This document shows, piece after piece, positions 62,101 to 64,000 of a DNA stretch of 64,000 nt (positions are counted from its first letter, which is position 1; every line of letters begins with the position of its first letter). The translations under genes were made by a program, and so were the position numbers. The notes beneath the pieces were generated by a model, which was not told the DNA's origin, searched no databases, and worked only from the letters and a program-made list of their open reading frames with translations. The DNA comes from Flavobacteriales bacterium UBA952 (lineage in GTDB: Bacteria; Bacteroidota; Bacteroidia; Flavobacteriales_D; Crocinitomicaceae), in the NCBI GenBank assembly GCA_905182495.1, contig CAJJBU010000007.1, forward strand, positions 29,238-93,237, read 5' to 3'.

Positions 62101-64000
62101 GCGGTTACAGTTACAGTGACTTCATCAGCATTGACGAGAGTCGTCGTTGTAAATGTCGAAGCAGTTTCACCTGATACAGGCGAACCACCAATATTCCATA
62201 CATATGTTGGGTTACCAGCATCAACAGCAGTTGCTGTAAATGTTACTGCATCTCCAGAACATATTTCGTTGTCTCCATCACTAGAAGCAATTGTAACTGT
62301 TGGCGTATACAATGGATTCACTGTTGCTGTAACGTCATCCGTTGCAACACATCCAAACCCGTCAGTTACAGTTAATGTATAAACCGTAGTTGTTGAAGCA
62401 GAACTTGTTGGCTCCATCAGTGAAGCATCATCCAATCCTGTCGAAGGACTCCAAGAGTATGTATACGTTGGCGCTGACCCTGGAATAGTTGAGGATACAT
62501 CTCCGTATACACCATTGTCCAAAAGGTTAACTGAGGCGTCATAAAGCCCCCAAGAAATTTCACTATTGTAGCTTCCCGAGTTCCAATTAAATCCTATTGT
62601 GGCTCCATTTGGTGCATCGAAGAACCAAGACTCGCCAGACGCTACAACAGCCACACCAGTTAAAACAGTTACGCCGTTCACTGATATATCCACAGAAGCT
62701 CCATCCCATCCATCGTTATATTGATCTAAGCCATAAAACTCATAAGTATTATTTTGTGAATTCGAAGTTTGGCTCAACGTTGTAGGTGTGCCATCACAGA
62801 AGGTTACATCATCGTATACCACAGTGTAAACATCACAAACAACATTAACCGTGATGGTAGAAGCATCAGGACATGTTGTCCCTCCTACTGTATAGGTAAT
62901 GTCGGCTGTTCCTGCTATAACTCCTGTTACAACACCTGTAGAAATATCTACTGTAGCAACACTAGCATCACTCGATGTCCACTCTCCACCTGCTGTTCCA
63001 TCGGAAGATATCGTTGTCGTTCCTCCTGGAGCAATAGTCTGTGTTCCCGATAAAGTACCGGCAGAGGGATTCACGACGGTTACTACTACATCATCTGTAC
63101 CCGTACAACCTAACGTATTAGAAATAGTAACTGTATAAGTCTCCGTTGTTGTATTCGAGGCTGCTGGTGAAGCGCTCGTTGCATCATCTAGGTCAGTTGA
63201 TGGTGACCATGAGTAAGTGAAAGTCGCATTAGAATAAGAAGTTGTTCCACCATTTGTATCGTCATGAACACCAGAAGATAATTCAGCACCTGTTGGATCA
63301 GTAATGTCCCAACTAATTTCGCCGAGCCAAGATCCAGTAGTCCAAGATAAAGTGATAACCGAACCAACTCCTGCAGAGAAAGTAGTTGAACCATCTGCTC
63401 CTGAAATACCAAAACCTGAAACAACCTCTGTACCATCAACAGAAATACTAGCCGTCGCACTTCCCCAACCGTCGCCATAGCTATCGGCTCCATTAAACGT
63501 ATAGGTGTATGATTCGCCTGGATCAGCGACTGATCCAGTTAAAGTTGATGACGCAGCAGAGCAATGCTGAACATCATCATAGGCTACAGTTAGGTTGTAA
63601 GTACAAGTAATCGTAATAGCCGCACTTGAAGTTTGACCACCACAAGCAGTAGATGTGGTATATGTAATGTTTGCAGCTCCGGCTGTTACGCCTGTAACTA
63701 CTCCAGTAGAGGCATCTACTGTAGCCACAGCAGTATTGTCCGAAGACCAAGAGCCTCCTGCTGTTCCTGTAGAGCTCGCCGTCGAGGTTTCACCAATGTT
63801 AACGCTTGAAGATGTCAATGAAACAGATCCAGCTTCACAAGCAATGGTTAATTCTATTGTATTTGAAAAACTTTGTCCACTACATTCAGGCGTAGTATAT
63901 GTTATTGTCACTGTTCCTGCTGAAACACCAGTAACTACTCCCGTTGATGCATCAACAGTCGCAACTGAGGCATCACCAGTGGTGAATATACATACATAGT
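59118..64000 (-). CDS. Giant repeat-containing T9SS surface protein, partial at right edge
   Basis: Open frame of more than 1620 codons; the ORF-track start (63911) is only an internal GTG, as the frame stays open to the edge. The visible part contains Big_2-like Ig repeats (ASVATVDISTGVVTGV), two copies of a ~200-residue module (YTFNGADSYGDGWGSATASISVDG and YEFYGLDQYNDGWDGASVDISVNG, each ending in SYSWSPST-L-DA and a TYTVT/TDG domain), a WLWGGLSSDSWSDPTNWYKN module shared with the next gene, and a T9SS sorting domain ending VVKHSIR. Thr, Ser and Gly dominate. Likely adhesin. Confidence 0.9.
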   Translation of the reverse strand, partial: YVCIFTTGDASVATVDASTGVVTGVSAGTVTITYTTPECSGQSFSNTIELTIACEAGSVSLTSSSVNIGETSTASSTGTAGGSWSSDNTAVATVDASTGVVTGVTAGAANITYTTSTACGGQTSSAAITITCTYNLTVAYDDVQHCSAASSTLTGSVADPGESYTYTFNGADSYGDGWGSATASISVDGTEVVSGFGISGADGSTTFSAGVGSVITLSWTTGSWLGEISWDITDPTGAELSSGVHDDTNGGTTSYSNATFTYSWSPSTDLDDATSASPAASNTTTETYTVTISNTLGCTGTDDVVVTVVNPSAGTLSGTQTIAPGGTTTISSDGTAGGEWTSSDASVATVDISTGVVTGVIAGTADITYTVGGTTCPDASTITVNVVCDVYTVVYDDVTFCDGTPTTLSQTSNSQNNTYEFYGLDQYNDGWDGASVDISVNGVTVLTGVAVVASGESWFFDAPNGATIGFNWNSGSYNSEISWGLYDASVNLLDNGVYGDVSSTIPGSAPTYTYSWSPSTGLDDASLMEPTSSASTTTVYTLTVTDGFGCVATDDVTATVNPLYTPTVTIASSDGDNEICSGDAVTFTATAVDAGNPTYVWNIGGSPVSGETASTFTTTTLVNADEVTVTVTADNTCQTVNEVTSTGITTTVNAVSAGTVEASVDGETTYASTQQVIQAGSDIYWNYTSANATGTFSSFEYQWQGTTGTWAENFGGGANPYNWGVGMSGVNPGQTLYVRAKAACGSNAAYSDAVAVDWLTCYGGTAEISTSTSDGGLIADGGNMTVNSTVSWTAPTDAFGDDFYWQYSWDGGSSFSAPWQSNTNPAIWTDNIGSNVDNPLIIRYVATGSGSCSDNAAADFNITVIRPVITVSTISNSLQVCESGEASSSETFTVEGLYIANNDNTAATSVAGYSGILVTAPSGLELSLDNATYASTVNLTTTDGTVSSTTVYARIIAGQSAGSVSGDIVCTAQAATTQNVSATATIDENAQIENSISFTTGTGTCGEVTIDVQVNGVSAGSGAWTTTLNGGLFGSVTDVSTTFTTNTFGTTLTLTWTNTNGGACDGETTSIDAIFEQPVTTTIDAYGIDTQCWLWGGLSSDSWSDPTNWYKNDGSNWMRQTAETPSSSDKVYIMANNVAGQCVSSSNYALSVEGASMTDLMVASGASLNLGGSLSISGDLVNDGTITPGSSTLTLNGLNDQTVSGNEVNLDNLNVNKSGGDLIMSTPINVGGTLNMISGNIGGNILTIGSSSGVGTLNHTSGIVTGQLRRYFANATGSKFFPVGTSSVLRDVAVDFTSAPGSNQYLTASYNTGAPQDNGADLYTGLPLTTSDGQLIQNYDDEGYWEIVPGSSSLGDSYSAPINAKGYNVSIHCNNLTGADNVTNMDRSKVRVIKSAGPNHTGWEALVHGSISGSSDGDYIVTASGTGFSFFGAGTDDDNALPVELVSFNANCNDGIVDLLWETASENNSEDFEVEYSRDGVIWNTIHTEPAAGFSTELISYSYTHMHALGGDNYYRLTQNDVDGASVTYDNLIINANCQSAATGYFSVFPNPSSGSFQVIMNNSELEGAASLNIIDTKGNKVFMKSIQVNSGINMYVIQEDLAPGIYYISIENGLRSTTVVKHSIR

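Noticed and set aside
60610-63999. Several ORFs of 60-117 codons on the plus strand opposite the right-edge surface gene
   Set aside because: They are shadows of the Thr/Ser/Val-rich repeats on the minus strand; no signal peptide, no start signals, no independent terminator.

Overview
The window is chromosomal DNA from a member of the Bacteroidota, most likely a free-living, probably marine, Flavobacteriales-type organism (Crocinitomicaceae/Cryomorphaceae-like; the family is inference). The pointers are: five secreted proteins ending in a type IX secretion (T9SS) type A sorting domain; Bacteroidota-restricted families (DUF5686, GLPGLI, PafA-type phosphatase, Bacteroidota LptC, DksA-like protein without zinc finger); and repeated use of the Bacteroidota -7 promoter box TAnnTTTG. 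Base composition is AT-rich except in the large Thr/Ser/Gly-rich surface protein at the right end.

Layout. 1-886: 3' part of a secreted GxGYxYP-like protein. 943-3121: coiled-coil protein, zapA, rny. 3213-5471: tsaB and two divergent OmpR-type response regulators without a kinase beside them. 5482-6390: six diverged ~150-175 bp repeats, each ending on the minus strand in a hairpin plus T-run, best read as a tandem array of small RNA genes. 6436-9246: two broken genes in a row, a PafA-like phosphatase (frameshift) and a class III aminotransferase (small deletion plus frameshift). 9305-10795: metF and a small secreted protein. 10792-20085 (minus): a long colinear cluster purQ-purD-CNNM/CBS protein-secreted protein-HAD phosphatase-ruvB-queG-small membrane protein-kynurenine monooxygenase-outer membrane protein. 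20136-22303: membrane protein, DksA-like regulator, lspA. 22300-28870 (minus): coaX-OMP-TPR-lptC-small membrane protein-DUF5686, one tightly packed envelope operon. 28960-29032: tRNA-Phe. 29188-32160: T9SS cargo and a DUF2238 membrane protein. 32161-33480: terminator-rich stretch with two very small genes. 33608-35228 (minus): ruvX, def, lipoprotein. 35322-42621: TetR regulator-TolC-adaptor-RND pump-lipoprotein. 42697-50775: OMP, GLPGLI protein, MMPL transporter, rmlA, polyprenyl synthase. 50845-55009: T9SS protein, esterase, HMA lipoprotein, lipoprotein, 3-hydroxyanthranilate dioxygenase. 55086-64000 (minus): two related giant T9SS surface proteins, the second running off the right edge.

How genes fit together. 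Kynurenine 3-monooxygenase and 3-hydroxyanthranilate 3,4-dioxygenase, 42 kb apart, are two steps of tryptophan-to-quinolinate (de novo NAD) synthesis. The minus-strand operon from coaX and the LspA/Def genes serve envelope and protein maturation. Two separate RND-superfamily exporters (a tripartite pump with its own TetR regulator and an MMPL protein next to isoprenoid and sugar-nucleotide enzymes) point to export of toxic or lipid-like compounds.

Most interesting for follow-up: the six-unit small-RNA-like array, in which a variable 14-nt window sits at constant distance between conserved blocks, and four genes whose start codon lies exactly 4 nt after a TAnnTTTG box and so are probably leaderless.
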